38,962 bases of DNA. It comes from JAEZHK01 sp040768845 (GTDB taxonomy: Bacteria; Bacillota; Clostridia; Christensenellales; Aristaeellaceae). This document shows, in pieces, positions 6,867 to 14,186 of the stretch; the stretch's first letter is position 1; each line of letters starts with the position of its first letter. Below the pieces are notes generated by a model, which did no database searches, had not been told where the DNA came from, and saw nothing but the letters and a program-made list of their open reading frames with translations. The stretch covers positions 1-38,962 of the forward strand of contig JAXGME010000013.1 of the NCBI GenBank assembly GCA_040768845.1, read 5' to 3'. Both the position numbers and the translations under genes were made by a program.

Positions 6867-8486
6867 ATGGCAAAAATGCTGCTTTCGGCCGAGGGGATCA
6901 AGGTCCGCTTTGGCTCGAGGAAGATCCTGGACATCGACAGGTTGGAACTTTACGACGGGGACCGGATCGGCCTGGTGGGCGAAAACGGCGCGGGCAAGAC
7001 GACGCTTCTTGACGTGCTGTCCGGCGCGCGTTCGCCCGACGGGGGGACGGTGCGCCGCCTCGCGCCGGTGGCGGTCATCCGGCAGGACGCGCGGACCGGG
7101 CCGGACCGGGCCAGCGCGGAGTACAGGCGCCGCTTCCGGGCGCCGGAGGCGGGGGTCAACCTGTCCGGCGGCGAGGAAACCCGCCGGCGCATCGCCGCGG
7201 CGCTTTCCAAGGGCGCGCGGGTGCTGCTGGCGGACGAGCCCACCAGCGATCTGGACGAGGCGGGCGTGCGCCTTCTGACCGACGCGCTGAAGGGCTTTGA
7301 CGGCGCGCTGGTGCTCGTCAGCCACGACCGGGCGCTTCTGGACGGCGTGGCGCGGGTAATCGGGGAACTGGAGGACGGAACCCTTACGCTCTATCCCGGC
7401 AACTACTCGGCCTGGCAGGCCGAGCGGGCGCGACGGCGCGCCTTTGAGCGGTCCGAGTACGACCGGTATCGCGCCGAGCAGGCGCGGCTGCGCAAGTCGG
7501 CGCAGCGGATGGCGGAGCGCGCTTCCCAGGTGCACCTGCCGGACCGCATGGGGGTGAGCGAGGCGCGGCTGCACAGGCGCGCGGTTTCGGCCTCCCAGGG
7601 CAGCCTCCATCAGGCGCGCAAGGCCCTCGAGAGCCGCCTCGAAAAGCTGCCCGAGGCGCGCCGCCCCCGGGAGGACCCCGAGATCCGCATGGAGATCGCC
7701 GCCGGCGGCATCACAAGCCGCGTGGCGGCCGAAACCCGGGGGCTTACGCTTCGCGCCGGGGAGAAGATCCTGCTGCGGGACGCGGACTTTTGCGTGCCCA
7801 CCTTTTCGCGCACGGCGCTTCTCGGCCCCAACGGCTGCGGCAAGACCACGCTGATCCGCGCGCTATTGGCGGGCGACGGCGTCGCCGTCCGCCCCGGCGT
7901 CCGGATCGGCGCGCTGGACCAGGGGACGCGGGCACTCAAAGACTCGAAAAGCGCGCTGGAAAACGCGATGAGCGCCTCGGTGCAGCCCGAGAGCGCGGTG
8001 CGCACGGTGCTGGCGCGGCTGGGCATCCGCGGCGACGCGGCACTGAAACCCGTGGCCAGCCTGTCCGGCGGCGAGCGCGTCAAGGTGGCGCTGGCGCGGC
8101 TCATGGCCTCGGACGCCAACTTCCTCGTGCTGGACGAGCCCACCAACCACCTGGACATCTTTTCACTGGAGGCGCTGGGCGATGTGCTGGCCGGTTACGG
8201 CGGCACGCTGCTCTTTGTCAGCCACGACAGCCGCTTTGTCGAACAGGTGGCGACGCGGCTGGTGTTTTTTGAGGGCGGGCGGCTGGACGCCTTTGAGGGG
8301 ACGATGGCCGAGTGGCGTGCCCGCAAGGCCGTCCTCGCCGCGCCGCCCGACCGGATGATCCTCGAAATGCGCATGGCGGAGCTGGCGGCGCGGCTTTCAA
8401 AGCCCAGAAAGGGCGACCGCCCGGAGGAACTGAACCAGCGCTATGACGAAATTGCCCGGCAGCTTCGGACGCTTCCGAAGCCCTGA
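6867..8486 (+). CDS. ABC-F ATPase, probable ribosomal protection (antibiotic resistance) type
   Basis: Soluble twin-ATPase ABC protein. ARE members bind the ribosomal E site and expel drugs such as lincosamides, pleuromutilins, streptogramin A or macrolides. Of 539 residues, NBD1 has Walker A GENGAGKT (38-45), LSGGE (99-103) and DEP with E124. NBD2 has GPNGCGKT (320-327), LSGGE (399-403) and DEPTNHLD with E424. A basic linker of about 85 residues (185-270) would reach into the ribosome. Only ~54 residues separate Walker A and the signature in NBD1, so the EttA-type arm is absent, as in Vga/Lsa/Msr-type resistance proteins. The ATG at 6867 has GGGAGGG seven bases upstream. The in-frame ATG at 6846 sits in the terminator loop and has no ribosome site. 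There are no membrane segments. The attenuator upstream supports a drug-induced role; the drug class is unknown. Confidence 0.88.
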   Translation: MAKMLLSAEGIKVRFGSRKILDIDRLELYDGDRIGLVGENGAGKTTLLDVLSGARSPDGGTVRRLAPVAVIRQDARTGPDRASAEYRRRFRAPEAGVNLSGGEETRRRIAAALSKGARVLLADEPTSDLDEAGVRLLTDALKGFDGALVLVSHDRALLDGVARVIGELEDGTLTLYPGNYSAWQAERARRRAFERSEYDRYRAEQARLRKSAQRMAERASQVHLPDRMGVSEARLHRRAVSASQGSLHQARKALESRLEKLPEARRPREDPEIRMEIAAGGITSRVAAETRGLTLRAGEKILLRDADFCVPTFSRTALLGPNGCGKTTLIRALLAGDGVAVRPGVRIGALDQGTRALKDSKSALENAMSASVQPESAVRTVLARLGIRGDAALKPVASLSGGERVKVALARLMASDANFLVLDEPTNHLDIFSLEALGDVLAGYGGTLLFVSHDSRFVEQVATRLVFFEGGRLDAFEGTMAEWRARKAVLAAPPDRMILEMRMAELAARLSKPRKGDRPEELNQRYDEIARQLRTLPKP

Positions 8487-8505
8487 GATTCCGCGATGGC
8501 AAAAA

Positions 8506-8535
8506 CGCCCGGTTGACTTTCGGCCGGGCGCCTTT
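8506..8535 (+). terminator. Terminator of the ABC-F gene, with the next -35 box in its loop
   Basis: CGCCCGG (8506-8512) pairs with CCGGGCG (8524-8530), followed by CCTTTCT. The 11-base loop holds TTGACT, the -35 box of the following gene. Confidence 0.5.
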
Positions 8536-8542
8536 CTATAAT
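8513..8542 (+). promoter_or_regulatory. Promoter of the first GH3 gene
   Basis: TTGACT (8513-8518), 18-base spacer, TATAAT (8537-8542). It overlaps the hairpin that ends the ABC-F transcript. Confidence 0.75.
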
Positions 8543-8596
8543 GAAAACGATGCGGTTATAAAAATACGGCGCATCACAAGGAAAGGAGCAATGCCT

Positions 8597-9673
8597 GTGC
8601 GCGCGATCAGACGAAGCGCCCTGGGCCTTTTGCTGGCGCTGTGCCTTGCGCTGCCCGGCGCGGCCGGCGGGGCGGAGGATCATACCACTGAAAAAATCCT
8701 GGAGGGCATGACGCTGAAGGAGAAGATCGGCCAGCTGTTTTTGGCGGACTGCCCGGCGGATGCCGAGGCCGCGGCCCGAACCTATCACCCCGGCGGATAC
8801 GTGCTGTTCGCGGCCAATTTTCAAAACGAAACACCCGAGAGCGCGAAAGCGGCGATCGCGCGGTATCAGGCGGCTTCGAAGGTGCCCATGCTGATCGCGG
8901 TGGACGAGGAGGGCGGCGACGTCACCCGCGTCAGCCGCTTCGCGGCCTTCCGCGGCGAAAAATTTCCGTCGCCGCAGGCGGTTTACGCGGCCGGCGGATG
9001 GGCGGCGATCCGGGCGGATGCCCGGGAAAAGGCGGCGCTTCTGAAGCCGCTGGGCGTCAACGTCAACCTGGCGCCGGTGGCGGACCTGCCCACCAGCGCG
9101 AAGTCCTTCATTTACAGCCGATCCTTTGGCACCGACCCGGCGCTTACGGCCCGCTTCGTGGCCGAGATGGTGACCGAGAGCCGCAAGGCGGGGCTGGGCG
9201 CGGTGCTCAAGCACTTTCCCGGCTACGGCGACAACGGCGACACCCATACGGCCGCCATAACGGACGGGCGGCCCCTCTCCGCCTTTGAAAACCGGGACTA
9301 TCTGCCCTTTCTTGCGGGCATCGAGGCGGGAGCACAGGCGGTCATGGTGAGCCACAACATTGTCACCGCGCTGGACGCCGAATACCCCGCGTCGCTGTCC
9401 CCGGCGGTCAACGCCGCGCTGCGGGGCCTGGGGTTTGACGGCGTCATCATGACGGACGATCTGGCCATGGATGCCGTCGCGGACGCGTACGGCCAGGCGA
9501 AGGCGGCGGTGCTGGCCGTCGAGGCGGGCAGCGACATGGTGATCGCCGGCGATCTCGCGGCCTGCGCGCAGGCGGTGTACGCGGCGGTTCAGAGCGGGCG
9601 CGTTTCGGAGGCGCGGGTGGACGAGTCCGTCCGGCGCATCCTGAAGTGGAAGGAATCCCTGGGGCTGATTTGA
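8597..9673 (+). CDS. Secreted glycoside hydrolase family 3, NagZ-like beta-N-acetylhexosaminidase
   Basis: Family 3 hydrolase that removes terminal beta-GlcNAc, probably from peptidoglycan fragments. A signal peptide spans residues 1-26 (RAIRR, hydrophobic core, AAGGA), so it acts outside the membrane. The single TIM-barrel domain carries KHFPGYG at 205-211, the general-acid His of the NagZ loop in DTH (H217), and the nucleophile Asp in MTDDLAM (D287). About 358 residues is the compact NagZ size, without the second domain of larger GH3 enzymes. GTG at 8597 is preferred because AAAGGAG ends eight bases upstream. The ATG two codons earlier is only two bases from that site, and either choice changes two residues. 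A paralogue lies at 15071-16225. GlcNAc released here could feed the NahK-type kinase (inference). Confidence 0.9.
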   Translation: MRAIRRSALGLLLALCLALPGAAGGAEDHTTEKILEGMTLKEKIGQLFLADCPADAEAAARTYHPGGYVLFAANFQNETPESAKAAIARYQAASKVPMLIAVDEEGGDVTRVSRFAAFRGEKFPSPQAVYAAGGWAAIRADAREKAALLKPLGVNVNLAPVADLPTSAKSFIYSRSFGTDPALTARFVAEMVTESRKAGLGAVLKHFPGYGDNGDTHTAAITDGRPLSAFENRDYLPFLAGIEAGAQAVMVSHNIVTALDAEYPASLSPAVNAALRGLGFDGVIMTDDLAMDAVADAYGQAKAAVLAVEAGSDMVIAGDLAACAQAVYAAVQSGRVSEARVDESVRRILKWKESLGLI

Positions 9674-9677
9674 AGCC

Positions 9678-9706
9678 TTGCAAACCGGCGCAAGGAACGG
9701 TATAAT
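9678..9706 (+). promoter_or_regulatory. Promoter of the SCP2-like / aminotransferase / MscS operon
   Basis: TTGCAA (9678-9683), 17-base spacer, TATAAT (9701-9706). It begins just after the GH3 stop codon. Confidence 0.75.
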
Positions 9707-9759
9707 GGACCATAAACCCGCGCGCGCGGCAAAATTCGACGGTAAGGCGGTCATGCGCG

Positions 9760-10515
9760 ATGGATCAGACGACGCTTGCTTATGTAAACCTGTACGGCGT
9801 GCTGGGCGCGCTGCCCAGACTGTGCGAACTGGACCCCGCGGCCGCGGATCTCGCGCGGCTGAAAAAACCGCTGCGGCTGGGCCTGCGCGTCAAGGGCGGT
9901 CCCTCGGCCACGCTGGTGTTTGAAGGCGGCGCCTGCCGCATGGAGGAGGGCGCGGATGCCTGCGACATGCGCCTTTCCTTTTCCTCGCCGGAAAAGTTCA
10001 ACGGCATGATCGCAGGCACCGTCACGCCCATCCCGTGGAAGGGGCTGAATCACGTTTTTTTCCTGCTCCGGCGCTTTACCAGGCTGACGGACCTGCTGAC
10101 CAAATATCTGAAAGCCAAACCGGAGGACCTTGAGGACGAGCACTTCTTCGCCGTCAGCACAGAGCTGATGTTCCGGGTGATCGCCCAGTCGGTGGCTCAG
10201 ATCGCCAACCACGACAAAATCGGCCGGTTCAGCGCCTCAAACACCGTGGACGGCGATGTCGAGCTGTCCGTCGAGGGCGGGCCCGCCGCCATCCTCCGGG
10301 CGAAGGATCACGCGCTTTCCGCCCTTTTTGAGGTGCCGGAGAACCCCCGCGCCGTCATGCGCTTTACAAGCCTCAGGCTGGCCCGCCAGCTCTTTGACGA
10401 TCAGGTGAACGCCGTCGCCTGCGTCGGCCGGGGCGAAATCGAGGTGCGCGGCATGATCTCGATGATCGACAACATCAATCGCATCCTGGACCGCGTGGCG
10501 GTCTATCTTTCGTAG
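9760..10515 (+). CDS. SCP2-like (sterol carrier domain) protein, function unknown
   Basis: A 251-residue soluble protein with no signal peptide or membrane segment. Two halves resemble the SCP2 fold. The first (residues ~30-110) has strands around LGLRVKGGPSATLVFEGG and an F-x-G-M-I-x-G-x-V segment. The second (~160-250) ends in RGEIEVRGMISMIDNINRIL. This is a family-level resemblance recognised by eye, not a firm hit. SCP2 domains bind lipids or acyl groups in a hydrophobic tunnel. AAGGCGG lies about nine bases before the ATG. The gene opens a three-gene operon with a class III aminotransferase (10-base gap) and an MscS channel. The substrate is unknown; a carrier for a hydrophobic substrate of the next enzyme is only a guess. 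Confidence 0.6.
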   Translation: MDQTTLAYVNLYGVLGALPRLCELDPAAADLARLKKPLRLGLRVKGGPSATLVFEGGACRMEEGADACDMRLSFSSPEKFNGMIAGTVTPIPWKGLNHVFFLLRRFTRLTDLLTKYLKAKPEDLEDEHFFAVSTELMFRVIAQSVAQIANHDKIGRFSASNTVDGDVELSVEGGPAAILRAKDHALSALFEVPENPRAVMRFTSLRLARQLFDDQVNAVACVGRGEIEVRGMISMIDNINRILDRVAVYLS

Positions 10516-10525
10516 GAGGCGCAGC

Positions 10526-11764
10526 ATGAAGCATCCCGTATACCGCTATGACAGGACGCGCGCCATGTTTGAGCGCGCGATCAAGGTGATTCCGTCGGGC
10601 CTGTACGGCCACCAGGGCCCGGCGGAGGGCTGCCACATCCCGCCCTCCGCGTTCCCGCAGTTCTCCAGCCGCGCCCAGGGCACCTACTTCTGGGACCTGG
10701 ACGGCAACCGCTTCATCGACTACATGTGCGCCTACGGTCCCAACATCCTGGGCTACTGCGACCCGGATGTGGACGAGGCCGCGCGGCGGCAGATGGCCGT
10801 GGCCGACTGCGTCACCGCGCCCAGCGCGCTGATCGTGGACTTTGCCGAGCTCTTGGTGGACACCGTGGCCTCCGCGGACTGGGCATTTTTCGCCAAGAAC
10901 GGCGGCGATGCGACCACCGCCGCCATCATGACCGCCCGGGCCCACACCCGGCGCAAGAAGATCGTGTTTTTCAAGGGCTACTACCACGGCGTCGCGCCCT
11001 GGGCCCAGAAGGTGGACTATCCCGGCGTGATCGAGGAGGACGTGGCCAACAACCTCTACGTGCCCTGGAACGACCTGGAGGCCCTCCGGGAGACCTTTGA
11101 ACAAAACCGGGGCCAGATCGCGGCGGTGATCGCCCAGCCCTACATGCACGGCAATTTCATGGACAACCAGATGCCCGCCGAAGGCTTCTGGCCGGCCGTG
11201 CGCAAGCTGTGCGACGAGACGGGGGCGCTAATGGTGATTGACGACGTGCGCGCCGGCTTCCGGCTGGACGTGGCCGGCAGCGACCATTATTTCGGCTTCA
11301 AGGCGGACCTGATTTGCTTTTGCAAGGCCATCGCCAACGGCTACAACGTGTCGGCGCTGTGCGGGCGGGAGGCATTCCGGAACGCCGTCTCCAGCCTGTC
11401 CTTTACCGGCAGCTACTGGATGAGCGCCGTGCCCTTCGCCGCGGGCATTGCCTGCATCCGCAAGATGAAGGCGCTGGATCTGCCCCGGCTCCTCAACGAG
11501 AAGGGCAAAAAGCTCACCGACGGCCTCGCGGCCCAGGCGCAAAAGCACGGGCACACGCTCGTGGTCTCCGGCGCGCCGTCGCTTTTCTACCTGCGCCTGG
11601 CGGACGACGACTCGCTGATGCTGCACCAGCGCTGGATCGCCGAAATGGTAAAGCGCGGGGCTTTCCTGACCAATCACCATAACCACTTCATCAACTACGC
11701 GCTGTCGGATGAGGACATCGCCGAGACCATCGAGATCGCCGGCGAGGCCTTCGAGGCGCTGTGA
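10526..11764 (+). CDS. Class III PLP aminotransferase, glutamate-1-semialdehyde aminomutase-like
   Basis: PLP-dependent fold-type I enzyme of the HemL/omega-aminotransferase group, 412 residues. The cofactor-binding pair is visible: IDDVRAGFR with D239/D240, and the Schiff-base lysine in CFCKAIANGY (K267). The N-terminal G-x-Y-F-W-D-L-D-G-N-R-F-I-D-Y block is typical of the family. GSA aminomutases normally have IFDEVMTGFR; here the motif reads DDVRAGFR and no tetrapyrrole genes are near. I therefore do not call it hemL, and it probably acts on another amino substrate. An AGGAGG site precedes the ATG. It sits between the SCP2-like gene (10-base gap) and the MscS gene, whose GTG overlaps its TGA. 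The reaction is not known. Confidence 0.8.
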   Translation: MKHPVYRYDRTRAMFERAIKVIPSGLYGHQGPAEGCHIPPSAFPQFSSRAQGTYFWDLDGNRFIDYMCAYGPNILGYCDPDVDEAARRQMAVADCVTAPSALIVDFAELLVDTVASADWAFFAKNGGDATTAAIMTARAHTRRKKIVFFKGYYHGVAPWAQKVDYPGVIEEDVANNLYVPWNDLEALRETFEQNRGQIAAVIAQPYMHGNFMDNQMPAEGFWPAVRKLCDETGALMVIDDVRAGFRLDVAGSDHYFGFKADLICFCKAIANGYNVSALCGREAFRNAVSSLSFTGSYWMSAVPFAAGIACIRKMKALDLPRLLNEKGKKLTDGLAAQAQKHGHTLVVSGAPSLFYLRLADDDSLMLHQRWIAEMVKRGAFLTNHHNHFINYALSDEDIAETIEIAGEAFEAL

Positions 11765-12597
11765 GCGGGGAATCGGGCGTGTCGGATACAGTCAACGGCT
11801 TTCTTTCGGCCTCCGTCGGCACCCTCACCGTCGGCCGCCTCATCCAGGCGGCGGTGGTGCTGGCGGTGTGCATTTTTCTGGTGCGGGCGGTGGTCCGGTA
11901 CGCCGGGCGCGCGCTGGACCGCCTGCACGTGGAGCGGTCGCTGCACACCTTTGTCAAATCCGCGCTGAGCATTTTGCTCTACGCCGTCGCGGCGCTGATC
12001 GCCGCGGACCTTCTGGGGATCCCAATCGCGTCGCTGGTGGCGCTCATGGGCGTGGTGGGGCTGGCGGTTTCGCTGTCGGTGCAAAACACGCTGATGAACC
12101 TCTTGGGCGGCCTTCTGATCCTGACCACAAAGCCCTTCATCGTGGGCGATTACATTGCCGCCGGCACGGCGGAGGGCACGGTCAACGACATTGGCCTCAT
12201 CTACACGCGCCTGGCCACCGTGGACGACAAGATCGTGTTCGTGCCCAACGGCACGCTCTCCGCCGGGCAGATCGTCAACTACACCAGAAGCCGCAGGCGC
12301 CGCCTGGACATGACATTCACCGTCGATTTTGACGCCGACCCGGACCAGGTCCGGGCGCTGATCCTCGAGGCCTTCGCCGACCCCCGCGCGCTGCCCGATC
12401 CGGCGCCCGTGGTGAAGATCGACGGCTACGCCGAGGGCGTTTGCTACGTGGTCAAGGTCTGGGTGCTCAATCCGGACTACTGGGAGCTGCGCTACGATGT
12501 CAACGAGCGCATCTGGCGCTCGTTCCGGCGCGCGGGCATCCGCATGCCCGGGCGGAAATACGAGGTCAACCTGCGCAATTCAGACGCGCAGTCTTGA
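11761..12597 (+). CDS. Small-conductance mechanosensitive channel, MscS family
   Basis: Membrane channel that opens under membrane tension and releases osmolytes. Its 278 residues match the minimal MscS build. Three hydrophobic helices lie at about 24-46, 68-88 and 92-120; the third is the glycine/alanine-rich pore helix (LVALMGVVGLAVSLSVQNTLMN). The beta domain follows with KPFIVGDYI and FVPNGTLSAGQIVNYT, then the alpha/beta cytoplasmic vestibule. GTG at 11761 overlaps the aminotransferase TGA by four bases (GTGA), so the two are translationally coupled. A second GTG at 11779 has GGGGAA upstream and could be used instead. The stop codon overlaps the -35 box of the next promoter. Placing a tension channel in an operon with an aminotransferase is unusual. 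Confidence 0.9.
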   Translation: MSGESGVSDTVNGFLSASVGTLTVGRLIQAAVVLAVCIFLVRAVVRYAGRALDRLHVERSLHTFVKSALSILLYAVAALIAADLLGIPIASLVALMGVVGLAVSLSVQNTLMNLLGGLLILTTKPFIVGDYIAAGTAEGTVNDIGLIYTRLATVDDKIVFVPNGTLSAGQIVNYTRSRRRRLDMTFTVDFDADPDQVRALILEAFADPRALPDPAPVVKIDGYAEGVCYVVKVWVLNPDYWELRYDVNERIWRSFRRAGIRMPGRKYEVNLRNSDAQS

Positions 12598-12622
12598 CAA
12601 TTTGTGCATGTGGGCGTATTAT
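12594..12622 (+). promoter_or_regulatory. Promoter of the sugar isomerase gene
   Basis: TTGACA (12594-12599), 17-base spacer, TATTAT (12617-12622). The -35 box overlaps the TGA stop of the MscS gene. Confidence 0.8.
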
Positions 12623-12642
12623 ATGCTTGCATATTAACGTTA
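12621..12642 (+). promoter_or_regulatory. Candidate operator pair at the isomerase transcription start
   Basis: ATATGC-TT-GCATAT (12621-12634) is a perfect 14-base palindrome touching the -10 box and predicted start. Next to it TAACGTTA (12635-12642) is a perfect 8-base palindrome with the AACGTT core also found in the oxidoreductase promoter at 19738-19745. A repressor could sit here; no regulator gene is adjacent. Confidence 0.4.
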
Positions 12643-12663
12643 TCGATAGGAAGGGGCACGCTC

Positions 12664-14064
12664 ATGGATAAACTGGTATTTGCGCTGTACTTTGCCAACC
12701 GCGGGTTTTTTCCGGAATCTCTGATCGCCGGCGCGCGCGAGGAGATGACCCGCGCGGTGGAGCAGGCTGGCCACGGGTGGATTGCGATGGACCCGGGCGC
12801 GACCAAGAACGGCGCCATCGAAACCGCCGAGGAAGGCCGCATGTACGCCAAGTTCCTCAAGGAGCACGAGGGCGAGTTTGACGGCGTGATCCTGTGCCTG
12901 CCCAATTTCGGCGATGAAAACGGCGCGGTGCCGGCGCTGCGGGACGCCAACGTGCCCATCTTCATCCAGGCCTATCCGGACGAGATGGGCAAGATGGACT
13001 TTGACAACCGGCGGGACTCGTTCTGCGGCAAGTTTTCCATCGAGGATATGTTTAACCAGTACGGCATCCGCTACACGGTGTTTGCGCCCCACGTGGTGCA
13101 CCCGCTCAGCGAGGCCTTCCGGCAGAACCTCCGGGATTTCGCGGCGGTGTGCAACGTGGTCAAGCGCTGCCGCCGGTACGTGATCGGCGCCATTGGCGCC
13201 CGCACCACCGCCTTCAAGACCGTGCGTTTTGACGAATTGGCGCTGGAAAAGTACGGCATCACCGTGGAAACCCACGACCTGTCCGAGCTCTTTGCCCGCA
13301 TCCGCGGCATGAAGCCGAACCGGGACGAGCTGGCCGCCAAGAAGGACGAGCTGCGCGCCTACGCGGACTTCTCCCGGGCGCCCGAGGAGCGGTTTGACGC
13401 CATCGCCCGCATGGCCGTCGCCCTCGAGGACATGATCCGCGAGTACCGCTTTGACACGGTGTCCATCCGCTGCTGGAACGAGATGCACCAGCAGCTGGGC
13501 ATTGCGCCCTGCACGCTGCTGGGGGCGCTCAACGACAAGGGCATCGCCGCTTCCTGCGAGATGGACGTGGCCAACGTGGTCACCATGCGGGCGCTGGAGT
13601 CCGCCTCCGGCGCGCCCGCGGCCTGCCTGGACTGGAACAACAACTACGGCGACGACCCGGACAAGTGCATCCTGTTCCACTGCGGGCCGGTGGCCCGGGC
13701 GCTGATGGCGGACCGCGGCACCGTGGCGGTGCATAAGATGTTTGCCAAGGGCAACGATCCGGACCAGGGCTGGGGCGTCAACGAGGGCCGCATCAAGCCC
13801 ATGCCGATAACCTACGCCTCCGCCGCCACGATGGACGGCAAGATATTCGCCTACGCCGGCACCGGCGAGATCACGCCCGATCCCATCGAGAAGGAGTACT
13901 TCGGCTGCGCCGGCGTCGCGAAGATTGAAGACCTTCAGAAGAAGCTGATCTTCATGGGCCGCAGCGGCTTCCGCCACCACACCACCCTCACCGAGGGCCA
14001 TGTGCTGACCGCCATGGAGGAGGCCTTCAAAACCTACCTCCGCTACGAGACCACCATTCTCTAG
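12664..14064 (+). CDS. L-fucose/L-arabinose isomerase family protein
   Basis: A 466-residue cytoplasmic protein of the fucose-isomerase superfamily, whose enzymes interconvert aldoses and ketoses with a divalent metal. Family-like features are the N-terminal Rossmann-type region with DGVILCLPNFGDE, the FSIRCW-type block near SIRCWNEMHQQLGIAPC, the CEMDVANVVTM segment that resembles metal-site contacts in this fold, and the late DWNNNYGDDPDKCILFHCG. AGGAAGGGG stands before the ATG at 12664. It is a single-gene unit with its own promoter, operator candidates and terminator, and no sugar transporter is adjacent. Many family members of this length have no assigned substrate, so fucose is not assured. 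A fucosyltransferase-like gene elsewhere in the window is not linked to it. Confidence 0.75.
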   Translation: MDKLVFALYFANRGFFPESLIAGAREEMTRAVEQAGHGWIAMDPGATKNGAIETAEEGRMYAKFLKEHEGEFDGVILCLPNFGDENGAVPALRDANVPIFIQAYPDEMGKMDFDNRRDSFCGKFSIEDMFNQYGIRYTVFAPHVVHPLSEAFRQNLRDFAAVCNVVKRCRRYVIGAIGARTTAFKTVRFDELALEKYGITVETHDLSELFARIRGMKPNRDELAAKKDELRAYADFSRAPEERFDAIARMAVALEDMIREYRFDTVSIRCWNEMHQQLGIAPCTLLGALNDKGIAASCEMDVANVVTMRALESASGAPAACLDWNNNYGDDPDKCILFHCGPVARALMADRGTVAVHKMFAKGNDPDQGWGVNEGRIKPMPITYASAATMDGKIFAYAGTGEITPDPIEKEYFGCAGVAKIEDLQKKLIFMGRSGFRHHTTLTEGHVLTAMEEAFKTYLRYETTIL

Positions 14065-14090
14065 GGGCAGCGCCTCCGCCGCGCGGAATT

Positions 14091-14136
14091 GGCCGCCCGG
14101 GCCGTCAAAAGTGGTTGACAGCCCGGGCGGTTGTTT
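14091..14136 (+). terminator. Terminator of the isomerase gene
   Basis: CCGCCCGGGC (14093-14102) pairs with GCCCGGGCGG (14121-14130). After one mismatch, the inner GTCAA/TTGAC (14104-14108 with 14115-14119) extends the stem, and TTGTTTG follows. The inner arm doubles as a -35 box (TTGACA). Confidence 0.75.
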
Positions 14137-14142
14137 GATACC
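14115..14142 (+). promoter_or_regulatory. Possible promoter of the ZIP transporter gene inside the terminator
   Basis: TTGACA (14115-14120) lies on the right side of the terminator hairpin, with a 16-base spacer to GATACC (14137-14142). The -10 match is poor, so this is tentative. Confidence 0.45.
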
Positions 14143-14186
14143 CTTAGTGCGGTACCAATGCGTACAAAGGATGAGGGGGACGGGGC

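Noticed and set aside
10526..11764. Calling the aminotransferase hemL.
   Set aside because: No tetrapyrrole genes are near, and the cofactor loop differs from typical GSA aminomutases.
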